Of a DNA stretch of 64,000 nt, positions 35,301-45,900 are shown piece by piece. The position numbers and the translations under genes were made by a program. Every line of letters begins with the position of its first letter. Position 1 is the first letter of the stretch. This stretch comes from Girardinichthys multiradiatus (taxonomy: Eukaryota; Chordata; Actinopteri; Cyprinodontiformes; Goodeidae): assembly GCF_021462225.1 (NCBI RefSeq), contig NC_061800.1:4164501-4228500 (forward strand), written 5' to 3'. Below the pieces are notes generated by a model. The model did no database searches, was not told the DNA's origin, and worked only from the letters and a program-made list of their open reading frames with translations.

Positions 35301-38300
35301 CTCTGCGTAGTCCAAACGAGTCCAAAGCCAAGGATGATCCCAAACCACACAGGAAGACAAAGCTGCACACAGCCACTGAAAGTAGGAATCCAAGGGAGAC
35401 ATTTGTCTACCACAGGCGGACAACTTGGGACAAAACTAAGAATATTTCTTTGAATAACTCTGGGATGTCCATTGCTAGTGATGAGACGGTTCATCAGCAT
35501 GTTGGAGTTCTACTGAAGGACGAACTGCCTCCATGGCTGTTTGGAGGCCTCAGCACTGTGGACACAGAGGCCAATTCTCTACCCAGCTCTCCTACCAGGA
35601 GCACATCATCCAGGTACGCAGTGACTGAGGAGTCAACTAAAGCCTCACCAGGTGGGTGTCCCCTCTACTCATGAACTCTGAGTAGTCTCACAGAACATTC
35701 TAGTCAAAAATGTAGTGTGTTTTTGGCTTTGCTGACAGCTAATGTTTTATTGCAGCAGGAAGAGTCCTAACAATGGTTACGAACACCTTCACAAGCCCAG
35801 ACAGTGAAAACGAAAGAAGAAACAGGAGAAGAAACTGTGTGGTCAGCTATAAGGAGCCACCACTGAACAGGTGAGAGTAAGGTGTTTACATGTCACACTG
35901 CAGGGCACTAATTCAAGCCACTTAGTGGCAATGCAGGCCATGTGACCCTACCAATGTTATAGTGATGGTGGTAACTGAAAGGTCCTCCTATCAACTTTTG
36001 CTTCAGGAGACCACGGTGCTGGTAAAACCTTGATACTCTGTAAAGTCCCATCAGGCCACATTATCCATCAGCTTTCTCAACATTAGAGTGTAGCTGCAAT
36101 GATAATTTAAACAGACAACATATCTGTCAAAGCAACTGTTTTAATCCAGCCCTGCTTTCTGTGGGTGCGTCTTCTGTCCTCAGTCAATACTTCTTCTGCA
36201 GTTACAACTGCAACTCTTTTGGGGTATCTCTCTACCAGGTCTGCACATCTAGGGACATCTTTGTTCTTTCCTCTTTGCAACATACTCCATGCTTTGTCAC
36301 ATTGGATGGAGAGTCTGTGAAAATACATTTTCAAGTCTGGCTGCAAATTAAAATTGGATTTATGTCTGGACTTTGACTGGACCATTCTGACATAGGACCA
36401 TGTATATGTATAGGTGTATTTAGGGGTGCAACGCATAGTTAATAGTTTAATTTTAATTTCTTCTGGCCAGAGCACCATGTTTCTAGTGACCCTCAAATGG
36501 ATTTAGGCAGACAGGACTTCTTATGTTTTTCTTTCAAAAATGGTTTTGTCCTTGCAACTCTTCCATAAAGGCCAGATTTTTTTGAGTGCCTGAGCTGTGG
36601 GTCTGTGTAGCTCCTCCAGAGTTACCTGGCCTGTCGGTCTTGGTAGCTTTCCAGTTGGTCCATCCTCTCTCCATGTTTAGATGACGTATTGAACAGAGCT
36701 CTGTGGATGTTCAAAGCTGAGATATTGTTTTAGAACCTAACCCTGCTTTAAACTTCTCAACAACATTCTCCCTGAGCTGTCTGCTCTATTCCTTGGTCCT
36801 TATGATCCTGTTTGTTCTTTGATGTTCTCTAACAAACCTCTGAGCCCAGAAACAGAACAGCTGCATTTATACTGATGTTATATTAGACACAGGGAGGTTG
36901 TACTTAATAAATCTTCTAAGTTCTGTTTGTGTGGTCTTTTTTTAACTGTGTACCAACATTTATTAAGTTCCCTAATATTTAAGGATGTAATAAGCATTGT
37001 CCCAGTATTCATGCCAGAATGTGTTTAGGTTTGTCTAAGGTTTGTCACTTAGTGCAGTCCATACATGATCCCTCCTCTCTCTGAGTGGATGTCTCATGTT
37101 ATATTTATGTCATTTCTGTGGCGTGATGTAAAAGTCTGATGCACCAGTCTGGATCTGGAATTGAAAGCTGAACTCTGACGTCTTTGACATAATTCAGACC
37201 ACAGCTATGCATCGATTGTCATTTGGAAGTCCGACTCCCGTGTCTGCCTTGACTTGTGGAACCTTGGTTTTGGAGCATTCCAAATAGCGAGGATCCACAT
37301 TTGAAATTAAATGTGCTGTTTTCATAGTACAGGTGAAGTATGAAGTCATTTTAGGTACTAAAGTAGTTTTACAAAGCTCTCTTATCTACAAGGGGGGGAG
37401 AAAGGTTTCTGTTGAACACCACATTTCTTCCTTAGGACCTCAAAAAGACGTGTGATACGTTCCTCATAGCAGTCCTCCAGATGACGAACCACTTTCTGAT
37501 CCCACAGTTTCCTCATTTTGTTGTCTAGTAACAAAGGTTTGAGTTAATTCTGTTTCAGAGCTCCTATGGTTGTATCAGAACAGGGTTGTTATAGCTGTAG
37601 GCATCCATTCCTAGACAACTGTTTTTCTGTTGCTGTACAGGCTGCTATACATTTTGTTTTTTTAATTTCAACACTTCCACATGTCCTTAGCAAAAGGAGA
37701 TTAGAGGGATGATTAAACAAAAGGCATAAAACATTTTCAGTGTAGATATCAGGATGTTTTACTGTCTGTACAAGACGCAGGAAAGAAGAAGGCGAAGTGA
37801 GTGAAGTCCTCTACCCGCTTCCTCCACTCTTTCTGCCTGCAGCTAAAGCTCAGTCAGTTAACATTTAGTTAGATGTAGTTAGACAGTTACCACTGTCTGG
37901 TTTAACTTGTTACCAGCTTGTTGGATGTATTGGACAAGAGACATGTAGTTGAGGATCTGTTTACATACTAAATATTGTCACAGTGGATCTAACGAAAAAG
38001 TTAGGCACACCAGTGGAGTCAGTATGACCCTTTTTCACCTCCTCTATTTAGGCGGTGTGGCTCTCTCTCCTAAACTGCACTTTGCAAGCTGCTCTCTTTG
38101 TCTCTCTCTACTCGGTACGGTATCTGTTATGTTTCCACACTCACTGACGGGTGGAGCTATGACTTGAAGCCGTGCCTCCAGCTGTCATAATAGTGAGCTT
38201 TTCCATTATTAACGTTAATGTGTAACGTTGTCACATTAATCTGTGTGAAGCAAAAAAGATAAATTAATAGAAAATAAAAACTGTAGGACTGTGGGAGGAA

Positions 38301-41022
38301 GCTGGGTACTCCGGCTCTACATTGCCTATAGGTGTGAATGAGTGTGTGAATGGTTGTTTGTCCTGTGTGTCTCTGTGTTGCCCTGCGATGGACTGGTGAC
38401 TTGTCCAGGGTGTACTCCGCCTCTCGCCCATAGACTGCTGGAGATAGGCACCAGCTCCCCGTAACCCACTATGGAATAAGCGGTGTAGTAGATGAATGAA
38501 TGAATAAAATAATAAACAAAATACAAATAATGTTTGTATTATTGCATTATGAGAATATCTTATGTGTGTTTTTTTTTTTTATATATAATATGATCCACTA
38601 GGATAATTACAGGGGTTGGACAATGAAACTGAAACACCTGGTTTTAGACCACAATAATTTATTAGTATGGTGTAGGGCCTCCTTTTGCGGCCAATACAGC
38701 GTCAATTCGTCTTGGGAATGACATATACAAGTCCTGCACAGTGGTCAGAGGGATTTTAAGCCATTCTTCTTGCAGGATAGTGGCCAGGTCACTACGTGAT
38801 ACTGGTGGAGGAAAATGTTTCCTGACTCGCTCCTCCAAAACACCCCAAAGTGGCTCAATAATATTTAGATCTGGTGACTATGCAGGCTATGGGAGATGTT
38901 CAACTTCACTTTCATGTTCATCAAACGAATCTTTCACCAGTCTTGCTGTGTGTATTGGTGCATTGTCATCCTGATACACGGCACTGCCTTCAGGATACAA
39001 TGTTTGAACCATTGGATGCACATGGTCCTCAAGAATGGTTTGGTAGTCCTTGGCAGTGACGCGCCCATCTAGTACAAGTATTGGGCCAAGGGAATGCCAT
39101 GATATGGCAGCCCAAACCATCACTGATCCACCCCCATGCTTCACTCCGGGCATGCAACAGTCTGGGTGGTACGCTTCTTTGGGGCTTCTCCACATCGTAA
39201 CTCTCCCGGATGTGGGGAAAACAGTAAAGGTGGACTCATCAGAGAACAATACATGTTTCACATTGTCCACAGCCCAAGATTTGCGCTCCTTGCACCATTG
39301 AAACCAACGTTTGGCATTGGTATGAGTGACCAAAGCTTTGGCTATAGCAGCCCGGCCGTGTATACCCTGTTGACCCTGTGGAGCTCCCGACGGACAGTTC
39401 TGGTGGAAACAGGAGAGTTGAGGTGCACATTTAATTCTGCCGTGATTTGGGCAGCCGTGGTTTTATGTTTTTTGGATACAATCCGGGTTAGCACCAGAAC
39501 ATCCCTTTCAGACAGCTTCCTCTTGCGTCCACAGTTAATCCTGTTGGATGTGGTTCATCCTTCTTGGTGGTATGCTGACATTACCCTGGATACCGTGGCT
39601 CTTGATACATCACAAAGACTTGCTGTCTTGGTCACAGATGCGCCAGCAAGACGTCCACCAACAATTTGTCCTCTTTTGAACTCTGGTATGTCACCCATAA
39701 TGTTGTCTGCATTTCAATATTTTGAGCAAAACTGTGTTTGTACCCTGCTAATTGAACCTTCACACTCTGCTCTTACTGGTGCAATGTGCAATCAATGAAG
39801 ACTGGCTACCAGGCTGGTCCAATTTAGCCATGAAACCTCCCACACTAAAATGACAGGTGTTTCAGTTTCATTGTCCAACCCCTGTATCTGGACCACAGCC
39901 AAGCCAGAACTAAAAATAAAATAAGGCTCAGGGGTTCTGATGTTGAGGCAGCTGAAGCAGTGAGGAAAGAGGTTGCTTTCTGGACTTGTGAAGCTCCAAC
40001 GTTTGCATGAAGAAGAGCCATGGCGATAATGAGGACAAGGACTTTAAAGTTAAAAACTGCAGACGTTTGACTGCGAGGAAGTTAGTTTTAGGTTGGACAT
40101 TCGTGCTTTGCAGATTTAGCGGACTCGTCCTCCCGTTTGGTCTGATGCAGGCAGTCTGATTACAGGCAGCTGCTCTCTGCCTGCTCCCTCTTCCTGCAGA
40201 GGCTGGTTCGCCTAAGTACCGTCAGCAAATGTCCGAACCAAACACGCTGTTTCATGGTGGTTTTGTTTTGTGTGCTTTGGGGGAAATGTTTGTGCCACTG
40301 AACAGCTGATTTCATGTGTCATCAGCTGGTTTCGGATGTTATTAAATACAGCGCCCTGAAAGCTGATGTGTCTATTTTCTTTTCTTTCAGCCTTCAGGCA
40401 TGGTCTATGATTTGTAAATAGAAAAATTGTATTTCAGTTTGACCTGCCCCAGCCACTGTGGTCCTTAATATTATTATTATTATTATATACTATCGTCGCT
40501 CTTGAGTTTATTAACTTTTCCCTTCACTACCTCCTCAAAAACCGTCTCATTTCTCCTGGTCCCACGGCCAATCAGTGAACAGCAGTCTGTTGACGTCACA
40601 TGTACTCCCTTCTCAGCCCGTGTCATACCTGCTCAGGAGCAGGGACCAAGAAACTAGGTACCAGTATGGATAAAACAGTACCGGTAATGGAAACACTTAC
40701 AAAGCGAGCTAAGTGGAGGTGAGTTGGGCCAAATCTATGGTTGTAAAGGGGCATAAGTGGTAGGTGTCAAGAGTTGAGCCTTCCAAGTAGTTCTTTGTTT
40801 TCCACCACTGACCTATCAGTTACTAGTACCAGTGCATGATGAGATAGATCATCCAGTCTCTCTCCTCTTTTTGTCTTATTTTAAAAACAGAAAGCAGCGC
40901 TGAACTCATCTCATTTCTGTTGTTTTTCCACCGACAGCAAGATAAGGCGTGGAGACAAATTCACCGACACCACCTTCCTGAGTTCTCCGCTCTTTAAAGA
41001 CAGAAGGAAGAAGAAGAAGTAG
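29377..41022 (+). CDS. sgo2: Shugoshin 2-like centromeric cohesion protector
   Basis: Eight coding exons: 29377-29464, 29553-29728, 29849-29923, 33382-33452, 33566-33666, 33798-35651, 35756-35870, 40938-41022, giving 854 residues. All junctions are GT-AG and in phase. Residues 20-113 form the shugoshin N-terminal coiled coil (MASKIKNKILN, then SLKNNNKALALALQAQKEKS, VYLQKQVEALCFELATKK), which in this family dimerises and binds PP2A-B56. Exon 6 (618 codons) encodes a long Lys/Ser/Glu-rich, low-conservation middle. The end carries the shugoshin C-terminal box (CVVSYKEPPLNS, KIRRGDKFTDTTFL) for histone/centromere binding. The family protects centromeric cohesin from separase. I chose the first of two adjacent ATGs (29377, 29380); the exon is open upstream. 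Whether it is SGO2 rather than SGO1 rests on the long middle and N-terminal resemblance. Confidence 0.88.
30118..30198. repeat. Inverted repeat arm, sgo2 intron 4 (partner 36032-36112)
   Basis: Runs from GTTTAAATTATCATTGCAGC to GACTTTACAGAGTATC. Its reverse complement stands at 36032-36112 with one mismatch in 81 bases. The two arms flank sgo2 coding exons 4-7. Confidence 0.9.
30290..33060 (-). mobile_element. L1-like LINE remnant in sgo2 intron 4
   Basis: Minus-strand frames occur in order. The first is an endonuclease C-terminus (32589-32981, with SRIDYLLLTKADI and STDVSDHSAVHLTIN). Next is an RT start (31534-31881: WKETIISIIPKAGKDKELCG, YHPISILNVDYKIFTSIISK, DQTGFIRGRQAQDNIRKT). Last is an RT core (31038-31454: RQGCCLSPTLSNIFIEPLAQ, LGLFADDLKAY). 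The catalytic YADD-like box is FADD. Stops and frameshifts break it throughout. It is in antisense to sgo2 and accounts for most of the 3.4-kb intron. The L1/Tx1 grouping is from recalled motifs. Confidence 0.8.
33061..33381. other. End of sgo2 intron 4, nothing recognised
   Basis: AT-rich intron sequence between the LINE and the exon at 33382. Confidence 0.5.
36032..36112. repeat. Inverted repeat arm, sgo2 intron 7 (partner 30118-30198)
   Basis: Runs from GATACTCTGTAAAGTCCCAT to GCTGCAATGATAATTTAAAC, the reverse complement of 30118-30198 with a single difference. Confidence 0.9.
36115..36960. mobile_element. Degenerate DNA-transposon repeat in sgo2 intron 7
   Basis: Contains GTCTGGACTTTGACTGGACC and GAACAGAGCTCTGTGGATGT, shared in diverged form with repeats at 26965-28095 and 46030-46690. 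Non-coding; superfamily uncertain. Confidence 0.5.
36961..38284. other. Sgo2 intron 7, nothing recognised
   Basis: About 1.3 kb without a convincing exon, RNA gene or transposon end. Confidence 0.45.
38285..38500 (+). mobile_element. SINE body fragment (same family as 23140-23478)
   Basis: Shares GTGGGAGGAAGC, TTGCCCTGCGATGGACTGGT and GACTGCTGGAGATAGGCACC with the fuller copy. The tRNA-like head is missing. It is followed by a short GAATGAATGAAT tail. Confidence 0.65.
38610..39884 (-). mobile_element. Tc1-like transposon, broken transposase, TA duplication
   Basis: The ends CAGGGGTTGGACAATGAAAC (38610) and GTTTCATTGTCCAACCCCTG (to 39884) are perfect inverted repeats, flanked by TA on both sides (38608-38609, 39885-39886). 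Inside, the minus strand encodes a Tc1 transposase in pieces: an N-terminal helix-turn-helix part around 39430-39700 with an internal stop, then a catalytic part at 38887-39333 with LFSDES and QDDNAPIHTA. The frame stops before the final glutamate. It lies in sgo2 intron 7. Confidence 0.95.
38887..39333 (-). pseudogene. Tc1-like transposase fragment
   Basis: A 149-codon open stretch of the transposase of the surrounding element. The first two catalytic aspartates are visible in FSDES and in QDDNAPIHTARL, with the conserved GGGSVMVWAAISW between them. The frame ends at a stop at the position where the family continues toward its last acidic residue, and the N-terminal half is separated by further stops. 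It is therefore dead in this copy. Confidence 0.85.
40060..40760. mobile_element. hAT-like MITE (copy 2)
   Basis: Shares with 9481-10165 the block around GCAGGCAGTCTGATTA, AACACGCTGTTTCATGGTGG and ATTTCTCCTG, in the same orientation. Its right end AAAGGGGCATAAGTGG resembles a decayed terminal repeat. The left end is unclear. Confidence 0.5.
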
Positions 41023-42599
41023 AAGGCTGAGGACTGTGCTATGGTCAAACAACAACAAATAGTTTCCTCTGTGTAAAACATCCAATGTTCTGGTTTACTG
41101 CAGTATTTTAAAAAGTTGCTTGTAATCTTAACTAAATATTTTTACTTTCATGTTGTAAAGTCCGAAAGTTGTTCACTCTTTTTCTTATTTTTGTACATTA
41201 CGCATTGTTGTGGTTAGTAGGGGATGTAACCGCTGTTACTCTCCTATTGACCCTGATGAGATGCCAGCAGTAAATAATTCAGTAGAGGATGCTAACCTGA
41301 TACTCCCTGTGATGTTCAGCTGAACAGGTTAAAGACTCAGTGTAGCCAAGCATGTTTAGGATTTGCTGTGAGCATGCCAAGTGAAGATCCCTAAACTCCA
41401 CTTTCTGCCCCATCAGCTTGTGTTGTGAGTACAAATCCATGCATTTTAAAATTGTTGTAGTTTGTTGCTGCATTTTTCCTATTAAATGTGTTCATCAGGA
41501 GACCTTAGCCTCTGTTCTGTTTGTTACAGTTTTCTATCTGTCTGTCTGCCACACACTGTTTTCCTGTTTAAGATCAGTTAGAACTGCCAAATATTTCTTT
41601 TTGCTAAATTCCCGAATAATTATTTCTTTAAAGCTAGAAGTTTGGAGGAAAAATGGGTGAGGATTGCAAGCCTGAGGACAACATTTTGAGTGTGAAGTAT
41701 GGAGTGACAGAATCATGTGGAGGTGATTAGCTGCAGCAGGGACAGGTGCACTTCACTTAGTAGATGGCGTCATGAGAGAACATTATGAGGAAATCTTGAA
41801 GCAACATCTCAGGACATCAGCCAGGAAATTAAAAATTGGGTGTAAATGGGTCTTCTAAATTGACAATGCCTATATGTATACCACACATTCGTTACAAATG
41901 CCTTTTGTCCATTCACGGTTCAAGCACCATATGGCTCGATTCCACTCGACCATCCTCTATTCAGCATGAAACCTGTTGTGTTTGCATTGACTCACAACCT
42001 GGTGTGTTGTGCTTCATAACCGTGTGACCAAAATGTGTGTGCATTATACAGCGATTTAGGCATACATGTAGGCATTGGTTGCCTACGTGTACCAGGGCAG
42101 TTTTGCTCTACAAAAAGGATGTCTCAAGACTATCCAAATCATGTAATTAACTATTAATTACATATGCAACCCAGCATCAAAGTAAGCAGGCCACACTGAT
42201 TATAGTAACCTGTGTTTGTATAACCTTGGACCATTTTGAGTAATCGTGTGTTTGTGTGTGTGTGTGATAGTGGGTGAGCATACGTGTAGAAATAAGTGTG
42301 TTTGTATTGAGTAAGTGTGTGAGTGTGAGTTTGTCACCTGGAAGTGTACTTTTGTAACTGGCAACAACTGTTGAGGGCATGCAATCCAGACTCTTAAGAG
42401 TAGCAAATGCCATGTAGACCCATCTCCGGAAAGCCGGAGCATTCCCAGGCAGACAAACATAAAGCATCATCCTATACGCCAAACACCCAACACAGAAGTA
42501 TGTCGCCAGCAAGGCACAGGAGTAGTAGTCCACAGGCCTAAGAGGCACAGAGCAAGATGCAGGCCAGCACATATGATAAACCAGACAAGCAAAGATTCA
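41023..42599. other. Sgo2 3' flank with a transposase relic
   Basis: The intergenic space between sgo2 and c2orf80. ATTAAA at 41481 is a possible polyadenylation signal for sgo2. At 41720-41875 a broken plus-strand Tc1-like transposase piece can be read (GTGALH, ILKQHLRTSARKLKIG with frameshifts). A (TG)-rich patch is at 42245-42320. Nothing else was recognised. Confidence 0.5.
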
Positions 42600-42775
42600 C
42601 ACACCCTCACAATTTATATAGTCCGCCTAACATGCATGTTTTTGGGCTGATGGAGGAACTGGAGTGCTAAGACAAAACCCACAGCTGACCAAGGGAGAAC
42701 ATGCAAACTCAATAAAGAAAGGCCCCATGTGGGATTTGAACCCAGGACATTCTTGCTTAAAAATTCTCCACCATT
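42600..42775 (-). mobile_element. SINE fragment (family of 23140-23478), diverged
   Basis: Contains CTAACATGCATGTTTTTGGG and GAGAACATGCAAACTC, then GATTTGAACCCAGGACATTCTTGC, which is the inverse of the tRNA-like head. Confidence 0.55.
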
Positions 42776-42972
42776 CTAGTTTAATCGCCCTATGATGACA
42801 TCAGTTCTGTCGCAGGTATACATTTGCAATCATAGTATGTCCCAGATGATTTGGAGTCTGTGCATAGAGCTGTCTGTGCCCTAATTTTAATGCCTACTTT
42901 TAAATATTTTAAAAATATGAATTTCATTTCACCGTGTTTGTAGGTTTGTTACATAAAAATTTCATTTTGAAA

Positions 42973-45900
42973 ATGGAGGCGAAGCGGCTGAAGAGAGATG
43001 TTGAACTACTCATGTAAGTTGATCTCAAACGCCATCTTGTGTTAGGAATATTTCAAAAATGGCAGCAAATAAATTATTTTCTACCATCCAAACAGAGGTC
43101 ATTACGTTGGTCAGAAGATCCGAGAAAAATCTTTTGATCCAACTGGGAGGAGAAGCTCAACAATGCTTGATGACCTGGTAATGATTCTGCATGCGAACTG
43201 GTGCTGCTCCACTGAGAGATATTTTCCATGATAAATCATACAAGCCTTTACATGTATCTTCAGGCTCACTATGATCTTGCCATTGGCGTTGCCTTGTGGT
43301 GGCTGAACACAGATGAAGGTCGGGATGTGCTTGACACAGACATTATGTGCGTATCAGAAAAAAATGTCTAATAATATGCTTCACAAATGTACTTTTCACT
43401 GCCAGCTTCTGCGGGCACATACCCATAAATGTGGTTAGTTTAGAAGTTGCAAATATAAATTCGCTTTTCATCAATATACCCACTGCCAAAAAACTTGGAG
43501 GGGCATAATGAAGGTGTAACTGACAGGAACTTAGCCATCAGCATTCACTGAATTATTGTCTGAGGTAGTAATGTCAGGAGATATGCTAGCAGGGTACCAA
43601 TTGATGGAGGACCAAGGTAAACCACTCATCAGCATTCCATACCTCCCAGTCATGACAAAACTCTAAATGCGGCCATCTTTGCTCTTGTGTTTATGGCATC
43701 CTATGCAGGAGATTGTGAAATCATAATTTGGCTGATGACAGTCATTGAGACAGTATATGATGACGTCAAAGTAGTAAAGAATCCAAAACCGGTATACAGA
43801 TGGCATTCTGTTCTTCGATGCTTGACAGACAATATGACAACACTCCCTTTATGGAGTCTCTCTTGAGCAAGTTCAGCCTTCATGACATGACTTGGTGCCT
43901 TCAAGTACCTGTTGGTTTCATAATAGAACATCAGCATGGCATGCTTTGTCTGGTGACCTTCACTTCCTGTTTTCACTGACTGTCACATGCTCCAGCAGCT
44001 GCCTGATAACCTGATCACTCAACCACTACGCCTTCTGATCCCAACTCCTTGCAATATGCACCCTGTACAACTAAGCCCAAAACTATTTGTACCCGGCAGA
44101 TCAGAACCAAATTTTGTCAGTTGCACCAAGAAAACAAGTTTTATTTTGGTTAATGGCATGTCTATTGAGTGGGGTGAGCACCCTATGTTTTTTTGCACCA
44201 TGTAAGCACTGAAAGAAAATGCGGTTGTGAACCAAGGTTGTCCTGCAGCTTCCAAGTCAGTTTGAAATTAAAGGGCTATTTCAGTGTTATTGTTTTTCTT
44301 TTAAAACCAGCCCAAATTTGAGCATCTCTAGCTTGAAATTCAAAAATCCTACAGGTATAGTTGAGTCATGTATAAAATCCTTTTTTTAAAGCACTAGGAT
44401 AGTTTTGAACTGATCAACATATTTTTAGTTGTGATAAGTTACATAATAAAAGGTTACAGTTTTTGAAAATGGGGGAGTGGGTCTGTGTTTGGCTATTCAT
44501 GGGGACATGAAAGAAGAACTGCTGCTGAGTTTATTTCATTTAACTTTTTAAACAAAAACCTCCTCTTTCCTCACCACCGTAGTGGAGCCACCTGCAGCTT
44601 AGGAAGTACGCAATATCTGAATCGCTTAGAGCGAGAGGCAATGATCCTGTCATCTTTCGCTGGAATTATTATGGTAAGGATGTTTATGTGTTTGCAACTT
44701 TTATTCAGCTAAAGCATCTACACCTTACAACTTCCTTTGAACAAATATCTAATTATCTCCTATGTGACAAGTCTAGAAGATGTTTTGTTTTGTAACCTAT
44801 ACTACACAACATTAACAAAATCACGCTTGCATATTTAAATAATCTTCTTCAGACTTAAAACAACATGATTGGCCCTCTGGTTTTACTTCAAACTCTGAAG
44901 GAACCAATCCTGACCAACTGCGGAGTAGGCTTGATAACTAGTTTGCACCGGAAAATTAGAGGTCATTGACCTTTGAGTGGAGGATGGTGTATGGAAACAG
45001 TTTTTTGTGTTTTTGCTCTTTATGTAAATATTAGAGGTGGCATCTTGAACAAGAGTGAAATCACCCTTCAACTAAAAATGAAGCATCCAGAATCAAACAG
45101 GAACCAAACATTTTACTGAATTGGATCTTTGGGACTTTTCACAGAAGGACTGTTTTGTTGGAATAGCATTGAATAGGTGAACGGATAGGACAGTTTTAAT
45201 GTTGTAAGTTTAGCTGCAGTAGCTGTTGGCATGGATTGTACCTGCTATGGTCAGTATATAATAAAATGCTTTTTATCAGCCGTACAACATGAATGAACCT
45301 GTGCAAATATGAAGCTGATGGGCAGTTAGGGAACAAACAGTAGAAATGAGTGTGAAAATATGTGTCTGAGATGAGCCACCTGCGGCAGCAGGTCGTAGTT
45401 CATGTCCAAAGCACTGTGTTTCAGAGCAACCTACCAGTGGAGGAAATCTTCACTCTCTACAGATGTAAGCCAGCTGCTTCATACCCCAGCCATCAGTCCA
45501 AGGTACAAAATGTTTTCTGGATGATATTTACTTTTAAACTGAAGTAACATGAATATTTGTACAATATGAAAACTGCAAGAAGTTAGTACTGGTTATTTGT
45601 AAATTAGAGAAGGTTTTTCTTTTTTATATATCTTTGGTAAAAAGCATTTCCCCTGTCTTTTTTCTTTTAAACCAAAGGGGTCAATTGTATTACCCTTTAC
45701 TCTGTCCTACCATCCATTTGCCATGCTCAGATCCTACAAGGCTGTACAACACTCCAAGAAGCTCAGTAAGTCTTAATGTTATCACAATTAACCATTTTAT
45801 TTTATTTATTGACTTATTTATTAAGTTGGTTTGTTGGTTGGCTGAAGTTAAAGGGATTTATTGTGGAGATACTGTATTAGCCTGTTGGCCCCAGTGTTGG

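Noticed and set aside
39136..39798. A 220-codon plus-strand open frame
   Set aside because: It is the antisense shadow of the Tc1 transposase at 38610-39884.
42177..42572. A 131-codon minus frame between sgo2 and c2orf80
   Set aside because: It contains a TG-repeat patch and has no recognisable domain or conserved neighbour.
43701..43976. A 91-codon minus frame in c2orf80 intron 3
   Set aside because: Unsupported by any splice context or recognisable motif.
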